A stretch of DNA of 64,000 nucleotides from Sphingomonas sp. IBVSS2 (GTDB lineage Bacteria; Pseudomonadota; Alphaproteobacteria; Sphingomonadales; Sphingomonadaceae): positions 496,001 through 560,000 of the forward strand of contig NZ_NFUR01000003.1 of assembly GCF_002127225.1 (NCBI RefSeq), given 5' to 3'. The notes below the pieces were generated by a model, which was given only the letters and a program-made list of their open reading frames with translations, did no database searches and was not told where the DNA came from. A program made the translations under genes and the position numbers. Below, one piece after another: positions 17,466 through 26,739 of this stretch. Numbering within the stretch: position 1 is the stretch's first letter; each line of letters begins with the position of its first letter.

Positions 17466-18110
17466 CTATTCGCGCGCCTGCGATCGCCGCGCAGGCTCCT
17501 CCCCTCCAGTGCTTTTGCGGGGCTCGAGGATCAGGGTGCGATCCTCGACGCGCCAGGACTTGAGGCGCGACAGAAAGTTCATGCCCAGCACGTCGAGATC
17601 GCCGAAGCTGTCGCCCACGACCAGGGGCAAGTCGCGCGTCGATAGCGGCCCGATCGCGACATTGTCGGCCCGCGCCGGCTGCGCCTGGACCGTGCCATTG
17701 GCGGTTTCGATCAGCATCGGCGGCGCCAGCGCGGGCTTCACCTCGGCCGCCTCGGCGGTGTCGCGCGAAATGGCGGTGATCGTCGCGCCGCTGTCGACCA
17801 GCATGCGCCGCTCGACGCCATTGATCTGGACGCGTGCCCAGAAATGCCCGTCCGGGCTCATCTTGATCCGTACCGTCTCGCCCTGAACCACCTGCTGCTC
17901 ATAGCCGAGCTTCTCCGAGGCGCGCGCCAGCAGCCCGCCCAGTTCCTGGCGATGATACATCACGATCACCGCGGTCACGCCGATGATCGCCCAGAGCACG
18001 AGGGTCTGCAGGAGGCCGCGCAAGGTGACGCGGTGGGACGACAAGGCCTTCAGCGCCAGCATCAGCGCGCCGAGCAACAGCAGCAGCTGGATGATGCGGT
18101 CGTCACTCAT
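17466..18110 (-). CDS. Membrane-anchored retropepsin-like aspartyl protease (TIGR02281 type)
   Basis: A 214-residue protein. Two N-terminal hydrophobic segments (about 7-22 and 33-52) anchor it. The clan AA aspartic protease core is about 80-195: LVDSGATITAI with catalytic D106, then a flap and the hydrophobic VLGMNFLSRL strand near the end. Single-domain retropepsin-like proteins work as homodimers. Length and layout match the TIGR02281 family of alphaproteobacteria. It overlaps the upstream MBL gene by 4 bp and closes the metG-tatD-MBL operon. Confidence 0.85.
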   Translation of the reverse strand: MSDDRIIQLLLLLGALMLALKALSSHRVTLRGLLQTLVLWAIIGVTAVIVMYHRQELGGLLARASEKLGYEQQVVQGETVRIKMSPDGHFWARVQINGVERRMLVDSGATITAISRDTAEAAEVKPALAPPMLIETANGTVQAQPARADNVAIGPLSTRDLPLVVGDSFGDLDVLGMNFLSRLKSWRVEDRTLILEPRKSTGGEEPARRSQARE

Positions 18111-18874
18111 ATCGCAACCTCCATGCCGTCAAAGCCTGGCTCGACTCCGGCGGGCAGCGTTGCCGCGAGCGTCGCATAGTCCATCGAATTGTCCATATGC
18201 GCGAGCAGGGCGCGCCGCGGCGCCAGTTCCCGCACCCAGCCCAGCACGGCATCCAGATGCGCGTGCGTCGGGTGCGGCGCCCGGCGGAGGCAATCGACCA
18301 CCCAGAGATCCAGATCCTGATACAAGTTACGCATATCTTGCGTCATCTCATTGAAATCTATGGCATATGCCAGAGACTTACCCTCACTCTCGAAGCGCAG
18401 CCCCGCGGAGCTTATCCCTCCGTGCGGCTGATCCACGACGCGGATATGGATATCGCCGATCATGATTGCATCGGGCAGCGGCGCGATCGCCACGGTCGGC
18501 CGGTAGAGCTTGCTGCCTCTAAAGGCATAGGCGAAGCGCTTCTCCAGCTGCTCCAGCGTGAAGGGCCGGGCAAGGCCGCGCACGGGCTCCCCGTGCCGCG
18601 CGTGCATGATCTGGCGGAGGTCGTCGATGCCGTGGCAATGGTCGGCATGATCGTGCGTCCAGATCACCGCATCGAGATCGGCGATTCCCGCCGCCAGCGC
18701 CTGTTCGCGAAAGTCCGGGCTGGTGTCGATCAGCACCCGCGTCGTCTCGGTCCACACCAGCGCCGAGGCGCGAGTGCGCCGGTTCCGCGGTTCGGCGGGG
18801 TCACAGGCTCCCCAGTCGTTCCCGATCCGCGGCACGCCGGACGAAGTGCCCGAGCCGAGGATGCGCAGCTTCAT
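18107..18874 (-). CDS. MBL-fold hydrolase, PhnP-like
   Basis: A 255-residue metallo-beta-lactamase-fold phosphodiesterase-like protein. It begins MKLRILGSGTSSGVPRIG as PhnP and RNase Z relatives do; the metal motif THDHADH has H74, H76, D78 and H79, followed by AYAIDFNEM and later HAHLDAVLGW. PhnP hydrolyses cyclic phosphodiesters in phosphonate use, but no phn genes are nearby, so the substrate is open. The copy next to tatD is a common alphaproteobacterial arrangement. It overlaps tatD by 4 bp and the protease by 4 bp. Confidence 0.85.
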   Translation of the reverse strand: MKLRILGSGTSSGVPRIGNDWGACDPAEPRNRRTRASALVWTETTRVLIDTSPDFREQALAAGIADLDAVIWTHDHADHCHGIDDLRQIMHARHGEPVRGLARPFTLEQLEKRFAYAFRGSKLYRPTVAIAPLPDAIMIGDIHIRVVDQPHGGISSAGLRFESEGKSLAYAIDFNEMTQDMRNLYQDLDLWVVDCLRRAPHPTHAHLDAVLGWVRELAPRRALLAHMDNSMDYATLAATLPAGVEPGFDGMEVAI

Positions 18875-19650
18875 GCCAGCGTCTTGGCGAACAGCTTGTG
18901 GAAGTTCGCGCGGGTCGCCTCGGCCAGCGCATCAGGATCCTCGCCGCGCAGATTGGCGAGGAAGCGGCAGGTGTCGGCGACGAAGGCCGGCTCCCCCGTC
19001 TTCCCCCGGTGCGGCACCGGGGCGAGGAAGGGCGCATCGGTCTCGATCAGCACGCGGTCGAGCGGCAGCCGTGCCGCAGTCGCCTGCAGATCGTGCGCGT
19101 TCTTGAACGTTACGATGCCGGAGATCGAGATGTAGAAGCCGAGCTCGAGCGCGATCTCGGCGAATGCCCCGCTCGCGGTGAAGCAGTGGATCACGCCGGG
19201 GAATGCCCCCTTCGCCATCTCGTCGCGGAGGATCTCGGCGGTGTCCGCCTCGGCGTCGCGCGTATGGACGATCAGCGGCAGCTGGGTCTCGCGGCATGCG
19301 GCGATGTGCGCACGGAAGCTCGCCCTCTGGCGATCACGGTCGCTATGGTCGTAATAATAGTCGAGCCCAGTCTCGCCGATGCCGACGACGCGCGGGTGAC
19401 GCGCCTTGTCGACCAGCCGGGCGGCATCGATGTCCGGATGCTCGTCCGCCTCGTGCGGATGGATGCCGACCGAGGCCCAGACGTCAGGCTCGCGCTCGGC
19501 GACGCCGATCACTTCGTCCCATTCGCGCTCGCGGGTCGAGATGTTGAGCATCGCGACCACGCCCGCCGCCCGGGCACGCGCCAGCACTTCGGGCTGCTGC
19601 TCGCCCAGGCCCTTGTAGATCAGGTGGCAATGGCTGTCGGCGAGGTTCAC
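18871..19650 (-). CDS. tatD: TatD-family metal-dependent DNase
   Basis: A 259-residue TIM-barrel hydrolase. The first metal motif DSHCHL is at residues 5-10, GIGETGLDYYYD supplies the bridging Glu, VHTRDAEADT and IHCFTAS give further His ligands, and ETDAPFLAP is the C-terminal signature. The start is GTG at 19650, whose GTGA overlaps the metG stop. TatD proteins are 3'-5' exonucleases acting in DNA repair or tRNA/RNA quality control. The longer open frame upstream is only read-through across metG. Confidence 0.92.
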   Translation of the reverse strand: MNLADSHCHLIYKGLGEQQPEVLARARAAGVVAMLNISTREREWDEVIGVAEREPDVWASVGIHPHEADEHPDIDAARLVDKARHPRVVGIGETGLDYYYDHSDRDRQRASFRAHIAACRETQLPLIVHTRDAEADTAEILRDEMAKGAFPGVIHCFTASGAFAEIALELGFYISISGIVTFKNAHDLQATAARLPLDRVLIETDAPFLAPVPHRGKTGEPAFVADTCRFLANLRGEDPDALAEATRANFHKLFAKTLA

Positions 19651-21155
19651 GCGTCTTCCTTCAGCTCCAGCCGCGGGAAGATGGGGGTCGGCGGCGCGAT
19701 GCGGAAGTCCCGATCGCCCTCCGGACCCAGCTGCGCGAGCAGTTTCGCCGCAGAGCCCGGCACCACCGGCGCAATCGTGACGGCAAGACGCCGGATCGCG
19801 CGCAGCAGCGTGCCGAGCACGGCGTGCATCCGCTCGGGATCGGTCTTGCGCAGCCCCCAGGGCGCCTGTGCGTCGATATACTGGTTGCAGGCGAACACGC
19901 CGGCCATCCACAGTTCGACGCCCTGGCTGAGCGCGAGATCCTCGAAGGCACGGGTGAAGCCGGCACAGGCGGTATCGACCTCGGCGAGCAGCACCGCATC
20001 GGCTTCCTCGGCCCGCCCGGCCTCGACGTGCCCCTCGCAATTCTTGGCGATGAAGGCGAGCGTCCGCTGGGCGAGGTTGCCGAAGCTGTTCGACAGATCG
20101 GCATTGGCGCGGGTGACGATCGCCTCGTCGCTGAACGTGCCGTCATTGCCGAAGCTCACGTCGCGCAGCAGGAAATAGCGCAGCGCGTCGACGCCGTAAT
20201 ATTCGGCCAGCGCCATCGGATCGACGACATTGCCGACCGACTTGGACATCTTTTCCCCGCGATTGAGCAGGAAGCCATGCCCGAACACCTGCTTCGGGAG
20301 CGCGATCTTCGCCGACATCAGGAAAGCCGGCCAATAGACGGTGTGGAAGCGGACGATGTCCTTGCCGATCAGGTGGATGTCCGCCGGCCAGTAGCGCGCC
20401 AGCCGCTCCGCGTCGTCGGGATAGCCTGCGCCAGTGAGATAGTTGGTCAGCGCATCCACCCAGACATACATGACATGCCCAGGCGAACCCGGCACCGGCA
20501 CGCCCCAGTCGAAGCTGGTGCGCGAGACCGACAGGTCCGCCAGCCCGCCCTCGACGAAGCGCAGGATCTCGTTGCGGCGCGATTCCGGGCGGATGAAGTC
20601 CGGGTTGGCGGCATAGAGATCGAGCAGCGGCTGCTGGTATCTGGACAGGCGGAAGAACCAGGTCTCCTCCGCCGTCCACTCCACCGGCGTGCCCTGGGGG
20701 GAGAGCTTCACGCCGCCTTCCCCCTCGACCAGTTCCTTCTCCTCGTAGAACGCCTCGTCGCGCACCGAATACCAGCCCTCGTAGCGATCGAGATACAGGT
20801 CGCCGGCATCGGCCATCGCCTGCCAGATCGCCTGGCTGGCCTTGTAGTGATCGGCCTCCGAAGTGCGGATGAAACGGTCGCACGAGATATCAAGTTTCTC
20901 CGCCATTTCACTGAAATAGCTGGACATCTCGTCTGCAAGATCGCGCGCGGTCATGTCGCGTTCGCGCGCCGTCTTCACCATCTTGAGGCCATGCTCGTCG
21001 GTGCCGGTCTGGAAGAAGACGTCGCGGCCATGCGCGCGCTGGAACCGGGCGATCGCGTCGGCGGCGATCATCTCATAGGCATGCCCGATATGCGGACGGC
21101 CATTGGGATAGTGGATCGCGGTGGTGATGTAGAAAGGCTCGGCCATCCGGCGCAT
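19647..21155 (-). CDS. metG: Methionyl-tRNA synthetase
   Basis: A 502-residue class I aminoacyl-tRNA synthetase that charges tRNA-Met. The HIGH motif lies at 22-25 (PHIGHAYE) and KMSKS at 302-306 (GEKMSKSVGN). It lacks the zinc-knuckle cysteines and the C-terminal dimerisation domain, so it is the short form common in alphaproteobacteria. The first ATG is at 21155; the ATG three codons on (21146) is an equally reasonable start (MAEPFYITTAIHYPN). It heads the operon with tatD, the MBL hydrolase and the aspartyl protease. Confidence 0.97.
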   Translation of the reverse strand: MRRMAEPFYITTAIHYPNGRPHIGHAYEMIAADAIARFQRAHGRDVFFQTGTDEHGLKMVKTARERDMTARDLADEMSSYFSEMAEKLDISCDRFIRTSEADHYKASQAIWQAMADAGDLYLDRYEGWYSVRDEAFYEEKELVEGEGGVKLSPQGTPVEWTAEETWFFRLSRYQQPLLDLYAANPDFIRPESRRNEILRFVEGGLADLSVSRTSFDWGVPVPGSPGHVMYVWVDALTNYLTGAGYPDDAERLARYWPADIHLIGKDIVRFHTVYWPAFLMSAKIALPKQVFGHGFLLNRGEKMSKSVGNVVDPMALAEYYGVDALRYFLLRDVSFGNDGTFSDEAIVTRANADLSNSFGNLAQRTLAFIAKNCEGHVEAGRAEEADAVLLAEVDTACAGFTRAFEDLALSQGVELWMAGVFACNQYIDAQAPWGLRKTDPERMHAVLGTLLRAIRRLAVTIAPVVPGSAAKLLAQLGPEGDRDFRIAPPTPIFPRLELKEDA

Positions 21156-21213
21156 CTAGAGGCTGGGCGCGGCACATGCTAGTCTCGGTTGCACCATGCG
21201 GCGGAGGAAACCG

Positions 21214-21825
21214 ATGCGGATCCCGGCACTCGCGGCACTGCTGATCGCCACGCCGGCAATGGCGCAACAGGCCTCACCGGAGATCGGCGCCCAGCTCGCA
21301 AAGGGCGAAGAAGTCGAGAGCGTCACCCAAGGCGACCTGAACGGCGACGGCGAGCCCGACACGGTCCTGATCGGCCGCGGCGAGGAAACGCGGACGGCGA
21401 AGGCGATGCTGCGCACCGGCGGCAGGCTCGTCACGGTCGGAACGCTCAAGCTCGATGCCTATCCGCTCGGCGCCGCCGATGTGAGCATCGCCAAGGGCGT
21501 GCTCAAGATCACCGACCTGGTCGGCGGCACCACCGCGGTGAACACCGTCTATCGCTATCGGCTGGCGCCGGGCCCGCGCCCCCGCATGCGGCTGATCGGC
21601 CTGGATGCCACGCTCTACAGCCGTACCTATGCGCATGACGGCCATGAGATCAGCTGGAACCTGCTCACCGGCGACACCGTCACCCGCGACATGAAGCTCA
21701 GCAAGAAGGGCGGCGATGCCGCCTACGACCCGATCCTCGAGAAGAAGGGCAAGAAGCCGAGCAAGCCGCTCTACATGGAAGACACGCCCGACCCCAATGA
21801 ACTGCTGGGCTGGGGCGGCGGCTAG
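21214..21825 (+). CDS. Exported protein of unknown function with an FG-GAP-like Asp motif
   Basis: A 203-residue protein. The start at 21214 follows GGAGG (21203-21207) and opens a Sec signal peptide (MRIPALAALLIATPAMAQQ, cleavage after AMA). The mature part begins with DLNGDGEPD, an Asp-rich calcium-binding-like loop seen in FG-GAP/VCBS repeats, but a full repeat array is absent. The rest is beta-rich. Function not recognised. It is divergent from metG. Confidence 0.65.
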   Translation: MRIPALAALLIATPAMAQQASPEIGAQLAKGEEVESVTQGDLNGDGEPDTVLIGRGEETRTAKAMLRTGGRLVTVGTLKLDAYPLGAADVSIAKGVLKITDLVGGTTAVNTVYRYRLAPGPRPRMRLIGLDATLYSRTYAHDGHEISWNLLTGDTVTRDMKLSKKGGDAAYDPILEKKGKKPSKPLYMEDTPDPNELLGWGGG

Positions 21826-21828
21826 GGC

Positions 21829-22149
21829 TCAGCCGAACAGCTTTTCCGTCGGCACAGGCGAGTCGCCGATCGCGACGCCGGTCTTGCGTTCGTGCACCTT
21901 GCGCACGGCCTCGGCGATCTCCTTGTCGATCGCCTCCTTCTGTCGGGCCGGCAGCTTCTTGTAATCCTCTTCGGAAAGGTCGTGCTTCTTCAGCACGGCG
22001 TCGCGGGCGCGCTGCTCGGGCGTCTCGCTCGCGGCCTTCTTGAATGCTTCCAGGATCGCGTCGAAACTGGTGCTGCTCGATCCGTTGGTGGTGGCCGCCG
22101 CCGCGGCCGTGGTGCCGCCGATGCCCGAAATGCCGGTGATCGCGCTCAT
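21829..22149 (-). CDS. Small helical protein of unknown function
   Basis: A 106-residue protein with a Gly/Ala/Ser-rich N-terminus (SAITGISGIGGTT) and a charged helical C-terminal part (EQRARDAVLKKHDLSEEDY, KLPARQKEAIDKEIAEAVRK). AAGGGG gives a good ribosome-binding site for the ATG at 22149. The layout resembles small proteins secreted or associated with flagella (compare Rod/hook-type N-termini), but this is only a likeness. It is convergent with the gene ending at 21825 and lies 53 bp downstream of holB. Confidence 0.6.
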   Translation of the reverse strand: MSAITGISGIGGTTAAAAATTNGSSSTSFDAILEAFKKAASETPEQRARDAVLKKHDLSEEDYKKLPARQKEAIDKEIAEAVRKVHERKTGVAIGDSPVPTEKLFG

Positions 22150-22202
22150 GGAAGTCCCCTTCTGCTCAAGGGGCGAGATAGCCCGCCTTGCCTAAGGCAG
22201 CG

Positions 22203-23189
22203 TTAAATACGCCCCAGCCGCGCAAGGATGCCGCCCATCTCGAACACGGTGGCAGACGCATCGAGCGAGAGGCCGGCCGCGGCACCGCTCAGTTCGCGCG
22301 CGGCGGCATAGGCATCGAGCGCCGTGCGCAGGGCATCCCCGGAAAGGGATTTCGCCCGCTCGGCAATGAAGCTCGGCGCGCGTTCGAGAAACGCTTCGTA
22401 CCGCGCCTGCGCGGCCTTGGCGCCGAGCAGCTTGGCGAGTCGCGCGCGGATGAGATTGGATGGATCCCCGGTATCGGCGAGCGCCGCCATCTCGCTCTCG
22501 ATCGATGCGATGTCGAGCCCGGCAAAGCCCAGCGCCCTGCCCGGCGAGCCTTCCCCTGCCTTGACCAGCGCCGCGATCTCGCCGGTCGTGGCATCGGGCA
22601 ACTGGTCGCGCAGGATCGCCGCCACGTCCCCGTCGCTCAGCGCCTCGAAGCGCAACAGCCGGCAACGCGAGCGGATCGTCGGCAGCAGCCGGCCCGGCGC
22701 ATGGCTCACCAGCAGGAAGATCGTTCCCGCCGGCGGCTCCTCCAGGTTCTTGAGCAGCGCATTGGCGCCGCCGCGCTCGAGATCGTCGATCGCGTCGATC
22801 ACGATCACCCGGCGCGGCGAGAAGCTGGGCTTGGTCGCGAACAGCGCCTGGAGCGAGCGGACCTGCGCGATCGTGATCGAGCGGGCCAGCGCTTCGTCGG
22901 GCTTGTCCGGATCCTTGGGCAGGCGGACGAGCTCGCGATAGTCCGGGTGCGCGCCCGCCGCGATCAGGTGGGCGGCCTGGCTCTCGGGCGGCACCGCCCA
23001 GCCGGGGGCGAGCTGGTCGCGCCCCGCAGCCTCCGCGAGCATGCGCAGCGCCGCCGCCCGTGCGAACATGCCCTTCCCCACCCCCTCCGGCCCGGCGATC
23101 AGCCAGGCATGATGAAGGTTGCCGTTCCGCATCGCGGCGGCCAGCGCCTCATGGGCGGATTCGTTGCCGATCAGGGGCATCAGAACCAT
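22203..23189 (-). CDS. holB: DNA polymerase III delta-prime subunit
   Basis: A 328-residue AAA+ clamp-loader subunit. The P-loop GPEGVGKG is at 33-40, then RRVIVIDAIDDLERGGANALLKNLEEPP carries the Walker B region and sensor, and FLLVSHAPGRLLPTIRSRC is the SRC motif typical of delta-prime and DnaX. Zinc-ligand cysteines are absent, common for alphaproteobacterial delta-prime. The ATG at 23189 has AAGG upstream. In related genomes tmk usually sits just upstream; here dacC follows after only 67 bp. Confidence 0.92.
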   Translation of the reverse strand: MVLMPLIGNESAHEALAAAMRNGNLHHAWLIAGPEGVGKGMFARAAALRMLAEAAGRDQLAPGWAVPPESQAAHLIAAGAHPDYRELVRLPKDPDKPDEALARSITIAQVRSLQALFATKPSFSPRRVIVIDAIDDLERGGANALLKNLEEPPAGTIFLLVSHAPGRLLPTIRSRCRLLRFEALSDGDVAAILRDQLPDATTGEIAALVKAGEGSPGRALGFAGLDIASIESEMAALADTGDPSNLIRARLAKLLGAKAAQARYEAFLERAPSFIAERAKSLSGDALRTALDAYAAARELSGAAAGLSLDASATVFEMGGILARLGRI

Positions 23190-23256
23190 TCAGACCTTAT
23201 CGTCGCCCCGTCCGCCGGAGGGACGACGGAAAGGGAGGCCGGACCCGCTGCCGCGA

Positions 23257-24423
23257 TCACATCCCGAACAGCGACCAGAACCCGCGCCAGGCGCGGCCGA
23301 AGAAGCCCGCCTCGCCCACATCCTTCTCCGCCACCAGCGGCACGGTCTGCGACGGCAGGCCGGGCGAATCGACCACCAGGTCGGCGATGTGATCGCCCGC
23401 CTTGAAGCCGGCCTGGACCGGGCCGTTATAGACGATGCGCGCCTGCATCTCGGGCGCGGTGCCGGCGGGCACCGTGGCGGTCAGGTCACGCGGGGCGACC
23501 ACGCCGACGCTGCCCGAAGTGCCGCCCTGCACCTGCACCTCGCCCACCTTGCGGCCCTTCTTGACCAGCGGGCGGGCCTGCCAGGCGCGGAAGCCCCAGT
23601 TCATGAACTTCACCGATTCGTCGGCCCGGCCGTTATAGGTGGTGAGCCCGGCCACCACCATCACCAGGCGGCGGCCATTCTGCTCGGCCGAGCCGGTGAA
23701 GCCGTAACCGGCCTCGTCGGTATGGCCGGTCTTGAGGCCATCGGCGCCCTGCACCTTGCCGAGCAGCGGATCGCGGTTCGCCTGGGTGATGTCGGCGCCG
23801 GCGCCCAGAGTCTTGCCCCAGGTGAAGCTCGTGAGCGAATAGAACTGCTTGTAGAGATCCGGGTGATCCTGGATCGTCGCCTTGGCGAGATGCGCCAGGT
23901 CGCGCGCGGTGACATAGGTCACGCCATTGTCGGGCCAGCCGTTCGACGTGCCGAAATGGCTGTTGGTGAGGCCCAGGCGCTTGCCCGCCTCGTTCATCCG
24001 CTGGACAAAGGCTTCCTCGGTTCCGGAAATGCCTTCCGCGAGCACGACACAGGCATCGTTGCCCGACAGGGTGACGATGCCCTTCAGCAGGTCGGAGACG
24101 GTCGGCTTCTGGCCGACGCTCAGGAACATGGTCGAGCCCTGGCTATGCCATTTCTTCCAGGTCTCGGGCGTCACTTCGATCTGCTTGTCGAGCTTCAGTT
24201 CGCCCTTCTTGATCAGGTCGAAGGCGACATAGACGGTCATCATCTTCGCCATCGAGGCCGGCGGGATCCGCCGGTCCGCATCCTTGGCATAGAGTACCGC
24301 GCCGGAGGACATGTCCTCCATGTACGCGATCGGCGCCGGCGTATCGAACGGCGGCGGGCCTGCTGCATTCGTGGACTGGGCGGCGGCAAGCGCCAGGAAC
24401 GATGCGGCAAGCAACTTCTTCAT
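23257..24423 (-). CDS. dacC: D-alanyl-D-alanine carboxypeptidase (penicillin-binding protein 5/6 type)
   Basis: A 388-residue periplasmic peptidoglycan DD-carboxypeptidase of family S11. The Sec signal peptide is residues 1-20 (cleavage at NA-AG). The active-site motifs are SMAK (S57-K60), SGN (120-122) and KTG (231-233). The C-terminal about 100 residues form the PBP5 C-terminal beta domain, and the last 12 residues (FGRAWRGFWSLFG) are an amphipathic membrane anchor. It trims pentapeptide side chains. It lies in a cell-wall group with the rlpA-like and mltB genes. Confidence 0.95.
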   Translation of the reverse strand: MKKLLAASFLALAAAQSTNAAGPPPFDTPAPIAYMEDMSSGAVLYAKDADRRIPPASMAKMMTVYVAFDLIKKGELKLDKQIEVTPETWKKWHSQGSTMFLSVGQKPTVSDLLKGIVTLSGNDACVVLAEGISGTEEAFVQRMNEAGKRLGLTNSHFGTSNGWPDNGVTYVTARDLAHLAKATIQDHPDLYKQFYSLTSFTWGKTLGAGADITQANRDPLLGKVQGADGLKTGHTDEAGYGFTGSAEQNGRRLVMVVAGLTTYNGRADESVKFMNWGFRAWQARPLVKKGRKVGEVQVQGGTSGSVGVVAPRDLTATVPAGTAPEMQARIVYNGPVQAGFKAGDHIADLVVDSPGLPSQTVPLVAEKDVGEAGFFGRAWRGFWSLFGM

Positions 24424-24440
24424 GTGATTCGTCCGGCCTT

Positions 24441-25646
24441 TCAGTTGGCTTGGACGCGCGCATCTCCATAGCCCGCGCCCGCGGCGCGCCGCCGTGCCGC
24501 TTCGGCCTCACCCGCCGTGGCGAAGGGACCGAGCTGGACGCGATGGAGCCCGCCACCCGGCTTTACGAAGCCTCCTAGGCTTTGGGCAAGCGCCTGTGCA
24601 CGACTGGCGTTAGAAAGTGCGGCGACCTGCACGATATATTTGCCGGCGGCGGCAAGGCGCGTGGCGGGCGGAGCCGCGCGTACGGACGCCGGCCGCGGCG
24701 CAACGGTGGCGCGCGGCGGGCTATAGGCCGGTGCGGCGGCACTCGGAACGCGCGGAACCGCACCGGCAAAGCCGGAGGCACCAGGAAGCCGCTTGCGCAG
24801 CGCGGTGAGCAACACCGGAGGCGCGTCGGCACGGTCGGCGGCCGGCCGGCCGGCCTGGAGCGCGGCCTTGTCCATCGCCGGCGGGTTCACCATGCGGACC
24901 CGCACACCGATCGAGTCGCCGTTCGCGCCGAGCAGCCGCGCGGCGCCCGCCGACAGATCGATGGGGTGCTCGGTGCCGGGGTCGGTGCCGGTGACCAGCA
25001 CCAGGATCGTCCTTCCGGTGTCGAGCGAAGTGACTTCGACATAGGAATTGGCCGGCAGCGAGCGATGCACCGCCACCACGGACTGGTCCATCGCGCCGCC
25101 GCCGCTCACCGGGCGGACGCCGGCATAGCCGATCTCGTCGTAGCGCGGCGTCTCGCCGGGAGCCGGCTGGGACGATCCGCTGGGGCCCGCCGCGCCGGCG
25201 GCGGGGTCGGTGAAGCCGTCGGGCATCACCGTCGCGACCTGCGGGGGTGCCTGGCGGGGCCGGGGCTGCTCCTGCCGCGGCGCGGGAGTGGCCTGCGCCT
25301 TGCGGGTCGGCGTGCTGCCGGGAACGGCATAGGAAGCGCCGGGCGCGGCCGACTGTGCCGCTACAGGCGCGGGATCTGCCCATTGCGGCCGGGGCTCGGG
25401 CTCGGGTGGCGTCGCCACCGGCTCGGGCGCCGGCGGATATTGCGGCTGCACGCGCGCCGGGCGCGTCCGGATCGTGCCGTCGGCAGCCCGCCACGTCTCG
25501 GCGGACGCGTCGTCCGGCTGGGACTGCGGCCCGCCATAGGCCTGCGCCCCGACGGAGCCCTGCCGCTGCAAGGGTTGGGCATGGCTCGGGGCTCCCCCGC
25601 AAAGGGCCAGGAGCGAGAGCGCGAAGATGCTAGCGTTCGACCTCAT
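24441..25646 (-). CDS. RlpA-like SPOR-domain protein
   Basis: A 401-residue exported protein (signal peptide 1-23, MRSNASIFALSLLALCGGAP). A long Pro/Gln/Ala-rich linker leads to a double-psi beta-barrel-like region about 167-255 (YDEIGYAGVRPV, VVAVHRSLPANSYVEV, HPIDLSAGAARLLG) and a C-terminal SPOR domain about 330-401 (GKYIVQVAALSNASRAQAL). The SPOR domain binds denuded septal glycan. The His of RlpA's AxHxxLP is kept, but the usual DRGPF is replaced by TGTDPGT, so lytic activity is uncertain. It overlaps mltB by 17 bp. Confidence 0.82.
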   Translation of the reverse strand: MRSNASIFALSLLALCGGAPSHAQPLQRQGSVGAQAYGGPQSQPDDASAETWRAADGTIRTRPARVQPQYPPAPEPVATPPEPEPRPQWADPAPVAAQSAAPGASYAVPGSTPTRKAQATPAPRQEQPRPRQAPPQVATVMPDGFTDPAAGAAGPSGSSQPAPGETPRYDEIGYAGVRPVSGGGAMDQSVVAVHRSLPANSYVEVTSLDTGRTILVLVTGTDPGTEHPIDLSAGAARLLGANGDSIGVRVRMVNPPAMDKAALQAGRPAADRADAPPVLLTALRKRLPGASGFAGAVPRVPSAAAPAYSPPRATVAPRPASVRAAPPATRLAAAGKYIVQVAALSNASRAQALAQSLGGFVKPGGGLHRVQLGPFATAGEAEAARRRAAGAGYGDARVQAN

Positions 25647-26676
25647 CGGCGAGCAGGCCTACCGACAAAGCGTAAAAATTCGAGCAATTATAGTCGAGGA
25701 TCACGCGATAATTGCCGGTGAGCAGATAGCCGGTCTTGCCGGGCCCGTCGGGCTCGAGCAGCGTCGCCTGGACATTGTCGCCCGGCCAGGCGCGGGTCTG
25801 CGGCACCAGGCCGAGCGCCCGCCACTCCGCCATCGTCTTCCAGCGGCTGTGCCGCTCGAACACGCGCGGGCAGCGCGGCGACCTGGTCTTGCTGGCCAGC
25901 GCGACACGGTTCAGATTGGCGGGCACGCTCACCGCGAAGCCCCAGGGCTGGCCCTTGCGCCAGCCGGCGTTGACGAAATAATTGGCGATCGAGGCCAGCG
26001 TGTCGGGCTCGCTCGTCCAGATATCGGCCATGCCGTCGCCGTCGCCGTCCCTGGCGAGGCGGAGATAGACCGAAGGCAGGAACTGCGGCCCGCCGAACGC
26101 CCCCGCCCAGCTGCCGACCAGCTTCTCGCGCGGCACGCCGCGATCGATCATCTTGAGCGTGGCGATGAACTCGCCGGCGAACAGCTCGCGGCGGCGCCCC
26201 TCATAGGCAAGGCTGGCGAGCGCGCGGGGCAGGTCGAAATTGCCCATCACCCGGCCGTAATTGGTCTCGTGCCCCCAGATCGCGACCATGATCGATTCGG
26301 GCACGCCGGTCTCGGCCTCGATCCGCCGCAACCGCGGGCGCTGGCGCTGATAGGCGGCGCGCCCCTGGCTGATCCGCGCGGCATCGACATGCGCCCGGCG
26401 ATAGGGTTCGAAATTGGAGATGGGCGCGTTGGGCGCGGTCTCCGGCTGCTGCCGGTCCAGCTGCACCACGCGCGCATTATAGGTGAGCGTCGGGATCACC
26501 GAATCGATCGTCCGCCGGCTGACCCCTTCGGCCGCCGCCTGGCGCGAAAGCTCGCCCAGATAGGTTTGGAATCCGCTCTCGTCCTGCGCGATCGCGGGAG
26601 CACCCACCGGCGCCGCCGCGATCACGGCCACGCCAAGCGCCAACAGGCTACGCATTACGCCACTCGATCCCCGCAT
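25630..26676 (-). CDS. mltB: Lytic murein transglycosylase B
   Basis: A 348-residue periplasmic lytic transglycosylase of family 3 that cleaves the MurNAc-GlcNAc bond. A signal peptide covers residues 1-30 (cleavage at AIA-QD). The catalytic Glu is E137 in AIWGHETNYG. The conserved AGAFGGPQFLPSVY and DGDGDGMADIW follow, and the C-terminal region ends with GYLLTGNYRVILDYNCSNFYALSVG as in MltB. It leads a cell-wall unit with the rlpA-like gene and dacC. Confidence 0.95.
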   Translation of the reverse strand: MRGSSGVMRSLLALGVAVIAAAPVGAPAIAQDESGFQTYLGELSRQAAAEGVSRRTIDSVIPTLTYNARVVQLDRQQPETAPNAPISNFEPYRRAHVDAARISQGRAAYQRQRPRLRRIEAETGVPESIMVAIWGHETNYGRVMGNFDLPRALASLAYEGRRRELFAGEFIATLKMIDRGVPREKLVGSWAGAFGGPQFLPSVYLRLARDGDGDGMADIWTSEPDTLASIANYFVNAGWRKGQPWGFAVSVPANLNRVALASKTRSPRCPRVFERHSRWKTMAEWRALGLVPQTRAWPGDNVQATLLEPDGPGKTGYLLTGNYRVILDYNCSNFYALSVGLLADEVER

Positions 26677-26739
26677 GCGCTTTTTGTGCCACAGGGCAGC
26701 CAGATGCAGAACCCCCCGCCATCCGCTTTCGTCAACAAA

